A DNA stretch of 64,000 nucleotides from an uncultured Streptomyces sp. (lineage in GTDB: Bacteria > Actinomycetota > Actinomycetes > Streptomycetales > Streptomycetaceae): assembly GCF_947488945.1 (NCBI RefSeq), contig NZ_CANLBS010000010.1, positions 1 to 64,000 on the forward strand, given 5' to 3'. Of the stretch, positions 17,820 to 26,979 are shown in pieces (the first letter of the stretch is position 1; the number at the start of each line of letters is the position of its first letter). The translations under genes were made by a program, and so were the position numbers. The notes beneath the pieces are model-generated. The model searched no databases, had not been told where the DNA came from, and saw only the letters and a program-made list of their open reading frames with translations.

Positions 17820-18410
17820 TCAGCGCGCCGGGGCCGGTACGGGGCGGACGGAGCAGTCGGCCGGGGGCAGGCGCCCGTCGCGGCCGACCAGGCTGACCGG
17901 CTCGGCTCCCTGCGGGTGTGCCGCGTACGCGGCCGTACAGACGAGCTGATCGCGGGCGCGTGCGGTCAACGGCCGGACATCCGTGTCCAGTTCGACCTCG
18001 ACGGTGGAGCCACCGGTCACGACCCGGTCCGCGGCGGACGCCCTGCCCGGCAGGGAGGGGGCGTTGCGGAGACCGGACCGCCGCTCGTCCTTGTTCGGTC
18101 CGGTGAGCTGGGCGGTGACGGCGGCAAGCGGAGAGAGCGCCTCTTCCTCCTCCTCGCCGTTCGAGGGCGTGTTGCCGCCGTGCCACGGGACGTCCAGGAC
18201 GCGGGGCACGGGCAGCAGTTCACCGTCCGGGGCGTAGAAGAACAGCAGCAACCGCGTTTCCCGCGGCGGCAGCAGGTCGCCGACGGCCGGCCTCCCGGCC
18301 GCGACGACCTCGGTCTCCTGGATGCCGCAGCCGGTGAGCGGCCCGTGGGCGAGTGCCAGAAGTACGGCGAGCCGGGCCGCCCCGCCCGCGCGGGACCTTC
18401 GCGCCCTCAC
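17820..18410 (-). CDS. putative lipoprotein of a two-component operon
   Basis: 196 aa with basic MRARRSRAGG, a hydrophobic stretch and lipobox LTGC, so it should be anchored to the outer face of the membrane. The middle part (RLLLFFYAPDGELLPVPR) is followed by an acidic run of glutamates. The GTG start overlaps the histidine kinase stop (GTGA), so the two are co-translated. Streptomyces sensor kinases are often encoded with a lipoprotein that tunes signalling at the cell surface; that role here is inferred. No enzymatic motif is seen. Confidence 0.75.
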   Translation of the reverse strand: MRARRSRAGGAARLAVLLALAHGPLTGCGIQETEVVAAGRPAVGDLLPPRETRLLLFFYAPDGELLPVPRVLDVPWHGGNTPSNGEEEEEALSPLAAVTAQLTGPNKDERRSGLRNAPSLPGRASAADRVVTGGSTVEVELDTDVRPLTARARDQLVCTAAYAAHPQGAEPVSLVGRDGRLPPADCSVRPVPAPAR

Positions 18411-19897
18411 GCGGTGACCTCGGTCCGGTCCGGTCCGTTCTGAGAGCGCCCCGCGTGGGGGGCGAGCCCGTCGAGGGGCAGTTCCACGGTGAACAGCGCG
18501 CCGCCGCCGGGCGCGTTCCGCGCGTGGACGGTGCCGCCGTGGAGGCGTACGTTCTCCCGGGTGATCGCCAGGCCGAGCCCGCTGCCCGACGAGCGGGACC
18601 GCGCAGCGTCCGCCTTGTAGAAGCGGTCGAAGACGTGCGGCAGGGCGGCTTCCGCGATACCGGGGCCGTGGTCCCGCACCTCGATCACCAGGGTGTCCGC
18701 CCGCGGCGACAGCCGTACGGTGACCGGTTCGGCGCCGTGGCGCAGGGCGTTGCCGACGAGGTTGGCCACGATGACGTCGAAGCGGCGCGGGTCGAGGCGG
18801 ATGCGGGCGCCTTCGGGAAGCTCCGTGACGACCCGGTCGTGCCACTGCCGGCCGGACAGGCTCCTGCGCACGGCCTCCGCCGCGTCCACCTCGTCGGTGT
18901 TCAGCTCAGCCACCCGGGCGTCGAACCGGGACATCTCCATCAGGTCCTCCACCAGCAGGGCCAGCTTGCCCGTCTCAGCGCTGATCAGGCGCACCGCCCG
19001 CGCGGTGTCCGGGTCGAGCCTCCCGGCGTCCTCGTCCAGCACGTCCGTGACGGCGAGCATCCCGGCGAGCGGGGTGCGCAGTTCGTGCGAGACGTCCGAC
19101 GCGAAGCGCCGGGCGCGCGCCCCGGCGTCCTTCAGCTCCTGCACGGAGTGTTCGAGCCGGGCCGCCGAGGCGTTGAACGTCCGGGCGAGGTCGGCCATCT
19201 CGTCCCTGCCGCGTACGGCGATCCGGGTGTCGAGCTGCCCGCCGCCCATGGAGTGCGCGGCCCGCCGCAGTTCACGGACGGGCCGCAGCACGCTGCGTGC
19301 CGCGAAGAGCGCCGGCACGAGGGCCACGGCCAGCCCCGGCAGCGCGCCGTCGCGGGCGGCGGTCACCAGGGCGTCGATGTCGGTCTCCTCGTCCGCCATG
19401 GGCATCACGGCGTAGAGGACAAGACCGCTGGGCACCGCGCGGCCGCCCGCGACGACCCGTGTCATCACCGGCATCCCGATCGTCAGATACGCCTCCCCGT
19501 CCTTGACGACCCGCTGGAAGGCGCCGTGCGGCGCCGTGCGCGTGGAACGGCGCAGTTCTGCGGTCAGGACCCCCGAAGCGGGGCGGTCGCCCGAGGAGAC
19601 GCGGGTCGATCCGTACTCGGCGAACACGACCCACGGATGGGGTTTGGCGCGTGCCGCAATGTCGAACAGCTCCCATCTGACCGCCGCGGGGTCCAGGGGC
19701 AGGCCCGGTACGAACCGCTCGGCCTCCTCACGGAACGAGGCGACGGCCGTGTCCTGCGCGCGTTCCAGGACGGCGCTGCGCGCCTCGCGGTAGGTCAGGG
19801 CGGCGGTCGTCACCGCGCTGACGGCGGCCACCAGCAGGAACGCGAGTACCAGCCGGGTGCGTACGCCGAACGCGGCGGCCACTGGGGGTATCTTCAC
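18407..19897 (-). CDS. sensor histidine kinase
   Basis: 496 aa. A first membrane helix (VLAFLLVAAVSAVTTAAL) and a second near residue 175 enclose an extracellular sensor part of about 140 residues. After a HAMP region comes DVSHELRTPL (phospho-accepting His), then the ATP-binding boxes NLVGNALRHG, DHGPGI and GSGLGLAI. It should phosphorylate the response regulator encoded just upstream, with which it shares an ATGA overlap. The signal is unknown. The organisation kinase-regulator-lipoprotein suggests cell-envelope sensing. Confidence 0.93.
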   Translation of the reverse strand: MKIPPVAAAFGVRTRLVLAFLLVAAVSAVTTAALTYREARSAVLERAQDTAVASFREEAERFVPGLPLDPAAVRWELFDIAARAKPHPWVVFAEYGSTRVSSGDRPASGVLTAELRRSTRTAPHGAFQRVVKDGEAYLTIGMPVMTRVVAGGRAVPSGLVLYAVMPMADEETDIDALVTAARDGALPGLAVALVPALFAARSVLRPVRELRRAAHSMGGGQLDTRIAVRGRDEMADLARTFNASAARLEHSVQELKDAGARARRFASDVSHELRTPLAGMLAVTDVLDEDAGRLDPDTARAVRLISAETGKLALLVEDLMEMSRFDARVAELNTDEVDAAEAVRRSLSGRQWHDRVVTELPEGARIRLDPRRFDVIVANLVGNALRHGAEPVTVRLSPRADTLVIEVRDHGPGIAEAALPHVFDRFYKADAARSRSSGSGLGLAITRENVRLHGGTVHARNAPGGGALFTVELPLDGLAPHAGRSQNGPDRTEVTA

Positions 19898-20577
19898 AGC
19901 GGTCCGAAACGGTAGCCGAACCCCCGCACGGTCTGGATGTACCGGGGGCTCTCGGACCGGTCCTCCATCTTGACGCGCAGTCGGCGTACGCAGGCGTCCA
20001 CCAGGCGTACGTCGCTGTGGTAGCTGTGGTCCCAGACCTCTTCCAGGAGTTGCTGGCGGCTGAAGACCCGGCCCGGTCCGGCGGACAGGAACAGCAGCAG
20101 CTTCAGTTCGGACGGCGCGAGGGCGACCGGCTCGCCCCCTCGGAGGACGGTGTGTCCGGCACGGTCGATACCGAGGTCGCCGTGGTGTTCGACGGCGGGC
20201 CGCACCCCGGCGGGGGCTTCGATACTGCGCAGCACGGCTCGTATGCGGGCTTCGATGACCTCGGTGCGGGCGGGCTTGACGACGTAGTCGTCCGCTCCTG
20301 CCTCCAGACCGACGACGATGTCCACGTCGTCACCGCGCGCGGTGAGCATGATGATCGGCAACTGGCTGGTCCTGCGTACCCGGCGGCACACCTCGACACC
20401 ATCCATCTCGGGCAGCATCAGGTCGAGCAGCAGGAGATCGGGACGGAACGCGTCCAGTGCTTCCAGGCCGTCCTCGCCGGTCGCGGTGGCGAGGACCTGG
20501 TGGCCGCGTCGCCGGAGCCCCATCTCGACGCCGTCCCGTACGGACGGGTCGTCTTCGACAAGGACGACGCGTGGCAT
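19894..20577 (-). CDS. OmpR-family response regulator
   Basis: 227 aa. The receiver domain has VLVEDD, phospho-acceptor Asp in LLLLDLMLP, and the conserved Lys in YVVKPA. The C-terminal winged helix contains RVFSRQQLLEEVW and RRLRVKMED, ending IQTVRGFGYRF, diagnostic of the OmpR/PhoB class. The ATG at 20577 has GGAG in front; longer in-frame starts are unlikely. It resembles AfsQ1/CseB-type regulators of Streptomyces, but I cannot tell which. First gene of a three-gene operon. Confidence 0.93.
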   Translation of the reverse strand: MPRVVLVEDDPSVRDGVEMGLRRRGHQVLATATGEDGLEALDAFRPDLLLLDLMLPEMDGVEVCRRVRRTSQLPIIMLTARGDDVDIVVGLEAGADDYVVKPARTEVIEARIRAVLRSIEAPAGVRPAVEHHGDLGIDRAGHTVLRGGEPVALAPSELKLLLFLSAGPGRVFSRQQLLEEVWDHSYHSDVRLVDACVRRLRVKMEDRSESPRYIQTVRGFGYRFGPL

Positions 20578-20677
20578 GCCGTGTCTCCAGGCTCTGGGAG
20601 AGGGATGAAGGAGGGAGAGGGGCCGGGGCCGCGGCGAGGTCCCGCCCCGGTCCGGCTGCGCCCGGGACGGCGCGGGT

Positions 20678-20917
20678 TCACCTGGTGGGGGCGGCGTGCA
20701 CGCCGACCGCGTAACCGCCGCCTTCGCGGTAGGGGTCGCCGCTCCAGGCCGCGTACCGCTGCCGCACCTTCGCGGCGGGCTCCACCGACGCGGCGCAGAA
20801 GGCGGGTTCGCCGTGGACGTCATGGCCCGCTGCGGCGAGCCGGGCGAAGCGCTGCACGTACTCCTCCCCCGCCCGGCCCCCCGTCGGTTCCGCCCAACGG
20901 CCGCGCTGCCCGGTCAT
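20678..20917 (-). pseudogene. methyltransferase remnant with the core deleted
   Basis: The frame opens with an N-terminus typical of actinobacterial SAM methyltransferases (EEYVQRFARLAAAGHDVHGEPAFC, here interrupted for quoting as HDVHGEPAFC), but just where the DxGCGTG motif should follow it jumps to YAAWSGDPYREGGGYAV, which looks like that family's C-terminus. At 79 aa it lacks the whole SAM-binding fold. An internal in-frame deletion is the simplest explanation. It cannot be active. Confidence 0.55.
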
Positions 20918-21205
20918 GCTGCCCCGTTCCTCCGGTCGTCTCCACCCGGGCGCGAGCATAATCGAGAGCGCGGTACCGGGCTCCCTTCTCTTGGCGCGGT
21001 CAGCCGATCACGGGCGGGGCCGCCCGGAAGAGGTGTCTGACTGCACCGCGGCAGCTGCCTCAGCCACGGCTCCCACGCGATGCCCCCGACCGGCGCCCGG
21101 CCCGCTCCGGCGGCGGGGCCGAACTGACCGATCCGGGGTTCGGCGGCGGTGCGCTGCTCGATCCTCGGTAGGCGCCCGGCTCCCGCCCCTCGCTTTTCCG
21201 TCCGG

Positions 21206-21787
21206 TTACGGAGCGTCCACCAGGACACGGCCGTCCGTCGGGGTGGGGAACGCCAGACCGCGCGCGTAGGCGGACTCCACGCGGGACCGCTCGACCGCGT
21301 TCGGCACCGCGTTGGTGCAGCTCGTGCCACCGGTGGAGCCCGACATCAACTGGGAGCAGGGGCCGGGCTTGGTGTCCGGCAGCCCCAGGCTGTGGCCGAG
21401 TTCATGGGCGACGATGCGGATCTTGTCGTACCCCTGGGCGACCGCCTGGCTGCCCAGTTCCACCCTGACCGAGCCGCCGGGGCGGACCGGGCCGAGGGCG
21501 GCCTGCGGCCAGCCGCTGGTGGCCACGATCTGTACCTCGCCGCGTGTGCCGGGGGCGGCTTCGACGAGTTTGACGTTGGCGACGTTCGCGTTCCAGGAAG
21601 CGACGCCCGCGGCGATCGCCGCCTCCCAGCCGCCGGCACGGCTGTCGTCGTAGCGGAGCGTCACCGTGGCTGCCGTACCCTCAGCCGCTGTCGGGGCCGG
21701 CGCGGGAGCCGCGTGCGAGGCCGTCGTCGTGGCCAGGGTGATCGCGGCGGCGACTCCGGCCGTCTTGAACCATCTCGAATCCAGCAT
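21206..21787 (-). CDS. snapalysin-type small neutral protease
   Basis: 193 aa with a signal peptide (MLDSRWFKTAGVAAAITLATTTASHA). The catalytic region VAHELGHSLGLPD gives HExxHxxGxxD, the zinc site of M7 snapalysins, the small extracellular proteases known from Streptomyces. Cys residues in GPCSQLM and TSCTNAV can form the family's disulfide. The ATG at 21787 has AAGGGA 7 nt upstream; a GTG 15 bases earlier is less likely. The usual divergent LysR-type regulator of snpA is absent, replaced by gene debris. Confidence 0.9.
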   Translation of the reverse strand: MLDSRWFKTAGVAAAITLATTTASHAAPAPAPTAAEGTAATVTLRYDDSRAGGWEAAIAAGVASWNANVANVKLVEAAPGTRGEVQIVATSGWPQAALGPVRPGGSVRVELGSQAVAQGYDKIRIVAHELGHSLGLPDTKPGPCSQLMSGSTGGTSCTNAVPNAVERSRVESAYARGLAFPTPTDGRVLVDAP

Positions 21788-22089
21788 CGTTCGTCCCTTC
21801 ACTCATGGGGGGTCGGCTCCACGGGGAGCCGGACGAGCGGGAGGGCGGTCGGCCTACGGGAAGTAAGCCGAGTGGCCGCGACGGGCGTTCGCCGCTCTCC
21901 CCGGGGTCCGCAAGAACCATGCCGCGATCGCACCTTGATCATGCACCTGCCGTGACATGAGGCCGGAAACGCACCCCGCCCGCCGGCGGCGCCGGCGGCC
22001 CACACCCCGTACCGCCTCCGGGCCCGGGGCGACAGCCGGCACTCACGCGTTGAGGTGGGCCAGCACCGCAGATCGAGGACAACGCCTGA
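21788..22089. other. intergenic region upstream of snapalysin
   Basis: Holds the snapalysin promoter region and no recognisable gene on either strand. Confidence 0.4.
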
Positions 22090-22407
22090 CGCATCGCCGA
22101 GGAGACCGACTCCGGCGAGCGGGTCGTCGGCGTCGACCGCTTCCGGCTCGACGTGGAAGAACCGTACGAATCCTTCGGCGTCGCCCCGTCCATCGAGACC
22201 CGGCAGGCCTAACGTCTGGCCAAGCTCCGAGCCTGGAGGGACCAGGACCGGGTGGACCGTCACCTCGCCGACGTGCGGAAGCCGGCCGGGGACGACAGCG
22301 TGCTGTACCCGATGAAGGACGCCCTGTCGGTCGGCGCGAACGTGGGAGAGGTCTGTGACGCCTTGCGCGAGATCCGGGGCGCGTATCCCCTCGGCGAGAC
22401 GTTCTGA
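22090..22407 (+). pseudogene. C-terminal remnant of methylmalonyl-CoA mutase
   Basis: The frame reads RIAEETDSGERVVGVDRFR and later RLAKLRAWRDQDRVDRHL and VGEVCDALREI, all characteristic of the end of the substrate-binding part of methylmalonyl-CoA mutase. An in-frame TAA at 22210-22212 (after IETRQA) interrupts it, and neither the rest of the barrel nor the B12 domain is present. It is a decayed copy. Confidence 0.75.
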
Positions 22408-22848
22408 CCCTCGATCGGACCCACCCCCGGGCCACCGGCCTGCGGGGAGGCGTCCCACGGTCGTCGACGGCGGCCATGACCTCCTCGGCCACCGCGCCGC
22501 AGTCACCGGCGCCCGCGTGGACACGGTCGAGGCGGCGTGTGGCACGTCCGGAGACCAGTGACCACTGATCACCCTGTGCCGCAGAAACGGCAGTTCGCGG
22601 CCGACACGGTGCACGCGACAGGGGAGGACGTGCACGACCTCACTGCGGCGATCCGCACGTTCCTTGCGGCGCGGCGCAGTAGCCGGACGAGCCCTGATGC
22701 CGATCCCCCACCCTGAGGGAGAAGCGATGTCCGCCGCTGTGCGACTTTCCCGTCCTGCGGGTGAACCTCGCGGTGTTCCGGCAGCGCCCCGAGGAGATCA
22801 GACGTACGAAGGGGGCGTGACCTGGTGCGCCTCCGAAGTGGGATCAGC
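22408..22848. other. gene-free region with a small remnant
   Basis: At 22740-22820 the plus strand reads CDFPVLRVNLAVFRQRPEEI and ends in TGA, which looks like a genuine C-terminus of unknown family. The rest shows no recognisable coding. Confidence 0.35.
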
Positions 22849-23588
22849 ATGAATGCGTCGAGATGGTTACGCGCCGGAAGCGACGCTGCGCCTGTTTCCG
22901 GCGGGCGCCGGTCCTCCGCTCGGCTTCCGGACGATCCGGAGCACTCGGTCAGGACCTGGCGGCGTGTATGCGAATTCCAGCATGACGCCGGCGTTCGCGG
23001 GAAGCGCTCCCGGGCCCGGGTGCTGCCGTGGGCCTCTCTGACGACGTGCCTGGTCCTCGCGACGACGATGAACCACGTGGTCTCCGCAGCAGCAGCCGTG
23101 TCGCCGGCGAAGTGCGTCGACGGGTGGTCCGATTCCCGCGGCCGTTCCTCGGTCGACGGTTCGGAGATCGCGTGGGAGGACGAAACGCAGTACGACGACG
23201 CACGCCGGTTCGCCGTGCGCGCGTGGACAGCCGGTGGACTCGACCGGGTGCGATTCCCGAGGGACGACGCCTCGAGCATCGCGGATCTCGAGTGGTCGGA
23301 CATCAAGGAAAGCGGCGGCAAGTGGTTCAACGTCGGGGGCGCGTGGAGCGGCGGACCGGGCACCGACTGGATCCGCATGAACAGCGCCTACCTCGGAAAA
23401 GACAAAGCGCAGGGCACGACGACCGGCCGGCGCCGGGTGGCCGCCCACGAGCTCGGCCACGCGCTGGGTTTCTGCCACAGAGCCGACGCGGGGCCGGCGT
23501 CGCTGATGAAGAAGCGGCTCGTCGACCAGCCGCGCAACGGCCTGCCCACCCGACAAGACCGGACCGACTACCACAAGCTCGGGGCTGA
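22849..23588 (+). CDS. secreted zinc metalloprotease, C-terminal frameshift
   Basis: Contains a hydrophobic export segment (LPWASLTTCLVLAT) and the zinc site VAAHELGHALGFCHR (HExxHxxGxxH, metzincin/matrixin-like). The natural end is expected at DYHKLWG followed by a stop, but the sequence reads AAGCTC GGGGCTGA; inserting one T after CTC restores Leu-Trp-Gly-stop at 23588, two bases before the next ATG. As written the frame runs on to 24303 through the next gene out of frame. The start is uncertain: a GTG at 22825 and the ATG at 22849 are both possible, and the true signal peptide may begin later. The zinc centre is intact. Confidence 0.6.
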
Positions 23589-23590
23589 AC

Positions 23591-24115
23591 ATGAATTCCA
23601 CCCGGACCGGCGCCGTCGCCTCGGCCGCCGCGCTGGTTCTCGCGGCATCCGCCTGGACCGCCTACTCCTACCTCTCCCCCACAGGACGGACCGAGTTCGA
23701 AGCGGTCACACTCCACAACCCGGACGACGACCAGGAGGTCGCCACCGCGGCCCGCGACGTCTTCCGTGCCACCGTCGAGCGGCGCGCCGGGGCGCGCACC
23801 ATCCGGAACGTCCCGTCCGAGATCTACGAAGTGCGCGTCACCCACGCCTACAAGGGCAACCTCACCGGCACCGTGTCCGTCACCCAGCTGCCCGAGGATC
23901 CCCCCTTGCACACGGGCCACGCCTACATCTTCCCGACCGTCCCCTGGGACGACACGGGGGCCGAGCATGCCGTTCTCGCCGAGACCGTCCCCCGGCCCGC
24001 CGACCACCTCGGCCGGCCTGCGACGACCTCCACGGGTCCGGCGCACGGAACGGTCGACGAGCACTGGACCTGGGTCACGACCCACCCGGCGGCGGGCATC
24101 AACACCTACCGGTAG
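23591..24115 (+). CDS. exported protein of unknown function paired with the protease
   Basis: 174 aa with an N-terminal hydrophobic segment (SAAALVLAASAWTAYSYL), so membrane-anchored or secreted. Later parts (SEIYEVRVTHAYKGNLTG, HTGHAYIFPTVPWD) suggest a small beta-sandwich of the kind found in metalloprotease inhibitors of the TIMP/OB type, but that is only an impression. It begins two bases after the expected stop of the metalloprotease, so the pair forms an operon and may work together, for example as enzyme and regulator. Confidence 0.7.
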   Translation: MNSTRTGAVASAAALVLAASAWTAYSYLSPTGRTEFEAVTLHNPDDDQEVATAARDVFRATVERRAGARTIRNVPSEIYEVRVTHAYKGNLTGTVSVTQLPEDPPLHTGHAYIFPTVPWDDTGAEHAVLAETVPRPADHLGRPATTSTGPAHGTVDEHWTWVTTHPAAGINTYR

Positions 24116-24667
24116 ACGCAGCGGGGCCCGTCACCGTGGACCTGCGCGGGACCCTGATCGGGCGCACCCCGCCGGCGAGCCGGCCAGGCACCTCCTCGAC
24201 CGCAACGCCTTGGCGCGCGGCGAGGCCCGGCCCGCCCCTTCCCGTTCGTCGAACGCTCTGCGATGCCGATGCCGATGCCGCCGTCAGGAGGACAAGATCG
24301 TGACCATCGAGACCACGGCGGTGGCGAAGCAGAAACCCGGAAACGCAAGGTTGTGGAGCACGACGGACATCCGGCCGGGTGGCGCGAGTGCTTCGCCTGT
24401 GTTTCCTGGACGCAGGCGCCGTGGGTGCCGTCCACGAGGTCGCCGCCGAGTTCCGCCGGGCGCGGCCGGAGTGGCGGGTGGAACCGCGTCTTGCCGAGGG
24501 CGAGAGGGCCGTCGCCATGTCCGGGAGGAGCGGGGCGCGGCCGACGGCCGGGACGGCGATCGCGAGAGGGCTGGTGGCCACCGCGGCGCCCTTGACGCCC
24601 GTGCAGCCCATGGTGGGCGCTGCGCCTCCCCTACGGCAGGACGAAGTGGTGGCGCATGCGGCGCTCG
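24116..24667. other. intergenic region, no confident gene
   Basis: Lies between convergent units: the protease pair and the end of the PKS operon. An open frame from 24379 (MARVLRLCFLDAGAVGAV) has reasonable codon bias but no family resemblance or ribosome site. No clean terminator was found. Confidence 0.35.
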
Positions 24668-25915
24668 TCACGCGAGGGCGCGGATGGCCTCGAGGGTCCG
24701 GTCCACGCTGAGGTTCCCGTCCGCGCAGTCGCGCAGCAGGGCCGTCACCCGTTCGTCCTGGTATTCCCGCAGAGTTATGGGCGGAGCTTCGGGCGCGGCG
24801 TCTCGGGCGACGTCCTCGCGGGTCAGGAGGTAGTCCGCCAGGGCGGCGCAGGAACGGTGCTGGAAGATGATGTCCGGCTTGACCTGAATGCCGAGGGCCG
24901 TCCCGACGCGGCGGGCCAGGCGCACGTAGATGATCGAGTTCAGACCGAGCTGCCGGAACGACGCGTCCGCGTCGAAGTCCAGCGCCTCGTCGCCGATCTC
25001 CGGCTGGAGGATCTCGCGCCTGATGCGCTCGATCAGGTCCCGGCGCGGATCGGGTGCGGGCTCCGGTGCGGTGGTGATCCGGTCGATGAGCCGGGTGAGC
25101 ATCTGCGATTCGCCCAGTTCCGTGAAGTCCGACACGCCCGCGTCCCGCAGATACCGGATGCAGTCGGTCCAGCGGACGGGCTGGACGATCTGCTCGGCGA
25201 GCAGTGTGCGGACGTCCTGCGCATCGGGGCCGAACGGCCGGCCGGTCACGTTGGAGATGACCGGCGTCCGTGGTTCGCCCACATCGACCGAGGCCAGCAG
25301 GGAACGGAAGCGCGCGGCGGCCGGTGCCATCGCCGGCGAGTGGAAGGGTCCGCTGACCCGGACCGGGACGAAGCCCCGGACGCCCTCCACCTTCTCGAAG
25401 ACCGGCTTGATCCGGGCCAGTTCCTCGCGGCTGCCGGAGAGCACGAACTGCTCGGGGGCGTTGTGGTTGGCGATGACGACGCCGGTGGCGTCGTGCTGCT
25501 TCAGGGTGTCCTGGACGATCTGCTCGCAGACACCGACGACCGCGGCCATCGCACCGCCGCCGACCTGGCTCATCAGTTCCGCACGGTGCTGCACGAGGGT
25601 CAGGCCGGTTTCGAAGTCGAAGGCGCCGGCCGCGAACAGGGCGCTGTACTCGCCGAGGCTGTGGCCCGCGAAGAAGTCCGCGGGCGGCAGGTCCTCCTCG
25701 GCCGCCGCCCAGTGCAGCGCGTTGACGACGTAGATCGCGGGCTGCGCGTACGCGGTCTCGGACAGCCGTCGTTCCGGGTTTTCCAGACAGAGTTCTTCGA
25801 TCGGGTATCCGAGCACCCGGTCGGCGCGTCGACGGAGGTCGGGGAACCTGCCGAACAGGCTTCGCCCCATGCCCTTCTTCTGGGTGCCCTGGCCCGGGAA
25901 CACGTAGCAGCGCAT
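24668..25915 (-). CDS. trans-acting acyltransferase fused to a carrier protein
   Basis: 415 aa. Residues 1-290 are a FabD-type malonyl-CoA:ACP transacylase: YVFPGQGTQ at the start, nucleophile Ser in GHSLGE, and GPFHS carrying the His of malonyl-specific enzymes. The C-terminal 110 residues hold an acyl carrier protein with LGLNSI around the phosphopantetheine Ser. It sits at the end of an operon whose KS modules mostly have no working AT, so it is the likely source of malonyl units in trans. The ACP fusion is unusual: it may hold an acyl group for the KASIII-like neighbour. The start overlaps that gene's stop by a single base. Confidence 0.88.
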   Translation of the reverse strand: MRCYVFPGQGTQKKGMGRSLFGRFPDLRRRADRVLGYPIEELCLENPERRLSETAYAQPAIYVVNALHWAAAEEDLPPADFFAGHSLGEYSALFAAGAFDFETGLTLVQHRAELMSQVGGGAMAAVVGVCEQIVQDTLKQHDATGVVIANHNAPEQFVLSGSREELARIKPVFEKVEGVRGFVPVRVSGPFHSPAMAPAAARFRSLLASVDVGEPRTPVISNVTGRPFGPDAQDVRTLLAEQIVQPVRWTDCIRYLRDAGVSDFTELGESQMLTRLIDRITTAPEPAPDPRRDLIERIRREILQPEIGDEALDFDADASFRQLGLNSIIYVRLARRVGTALGIQVKPDIIFQHRSCAALADYLLTREDVARDAAPEAPPITLREYQDERVTALLRDCADGNLSVDRTLEAIRALA

Positions 25916-26979
25916 CAGATCCGTCCGCCCCCGAGGTCGAATCCGGCCGGCGGCGTGGGCCTCTCGGGCAGCTCGGTGATCCGGACCACGGCGCTGGTCC
26001 AGGTGAAGCCGGCGCCGACGCCGAGCAGCATGCAGAGGTCACCGACGTCCACGGCGCGCTCCGCCACGAGGTGGTCGAGTCCGGCGATCTGGTCGCCCGC
26101 GCCGAGGTGGCCGACGGTGCGCCCCCAGGACCAGGTCGTGAGGTCGAGGTCGATGTCGAGCGCGGTGAGGACCTCGCGCTGGAGCACGATGCGCCCGAAG
26201 TGCGGAACGACGAACCGGGCGACGTCGCCCAGGCGAATGTCCGCGTCGTGCAGGGCCCGGTCGACGCAGGCGCTGAGTCCGGCCCGGAACCGGCGGGTGA
26301 ACTCGTCGAGCTCCACGTCTCCCAGGTACTGCAGTTTGCGCAGACGCAGGTCGATGGGGACCGTGGGGTCGTGGTGAGGCGTGAAGGGCGCGTCGCCGCG
26401 GTGCAGACGCTCCAGGGTCGGGTCCGACACCGTGGAGGTGCTCAGCACCTGGGCGAACCCGGACCTCCTGCTGAGCACCATCGCCGACGCACCGTCGCCG
26501 GGGACGATGCCGATGTCGCTGTTCCAGCGGTCGATCGCCGGCGGACCGACCTTGTCGGCGGTGGTCACCAGCGCCGCCACGTCGTCGGTGGCCACGAGGG
26601 AGCGCGCCGCGATGTCCAGCGCGGTCATGCAGCCGTTGGACGCGTTCTTGACCTCGAAGGCGAGCGCCGAGTGGTCCCCGAGTACTTCGCGGTGGATGTA
26701 GGAGGCCGTGGGGTAGAGCTCGAGGCCTTGGAAGTACACGCAGGCGTGCAGCAGCAGCGCGATGTCCTCGGCCCGGTGGCCCGACCTGTGCAGGGCTGCT
26801 CGGGCAGCGGCCACGGCCATCTCGGGCGGAGCTTCGTCCGTGGCCTCGCAGACCGACTCGAGCTGCGTGTCCTCGGCGTCCTGGGCGTCGAACCGGCCGT
26901 CGGCTACGGCTTGTTCGACCTTGGTCGCCGGGGGCAGGTAGGTCGCGGTACCCGCGATGAACAGGGCCTCTGTCTTCAC
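25915..26979 (-). CDS. KASIII-like acyltransferase/ketosynthase
   Basis: 354-aa thiolase-fold protein. The catalytic Cys lies in NASNGCMTA and the His in VVPHFGR. Where FabH has Gly-Asn-Thr-Ser, this protein has TVGHLGAGDQ, so the usual Asn appears replaced by His. Such substituted KASIII homologues in secondary metabolism often transfer acyl groups to an alcohol or another carrier instead of making a C-C bond. It overlaps the PKS gene by 4 bases and the AT-ACP gene by one, so it belongs to the operon. It may acylate or offload the product, or supply a starter; which one cannot be told from sequence. Confidence 0.82.
   Translation of the reverse strand: MKTEALFIAGTATYLPPATKVEQAVADGRFDAQDAEDTQLESVCEATDEAPPEMAVAAARAALHRSGHRAEDIALLLHACVYFQGLELYPTASYIHREVLGDHSALAFEVKNASNGCMTALDIAARSLVATDDVAALVTTADKVGPPAIDRWNSDIGIVPGDGASAMVLSRRSGFAQVLSTSTVSDPTLERLHRGDAPFTPHHDPTVPIDLRLRKLQYLGDVELDEFTRRFRAGLSACVDRALHDADIRLGDVARFVVPHFGRIVLQREVLTALDIDLDLTTWSWGRTVGHLGAGDQIAGLDHLVAERAVDVGDLCMLLGVGAGFTWTSAVVRITELPERPTPPAGFDLGGGRI

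Noticed and set aside
22849..24303. A single 480-residue protease
   Set aside because: The last 240 residues are out of frame with the well-formed next gene and low-complexity.
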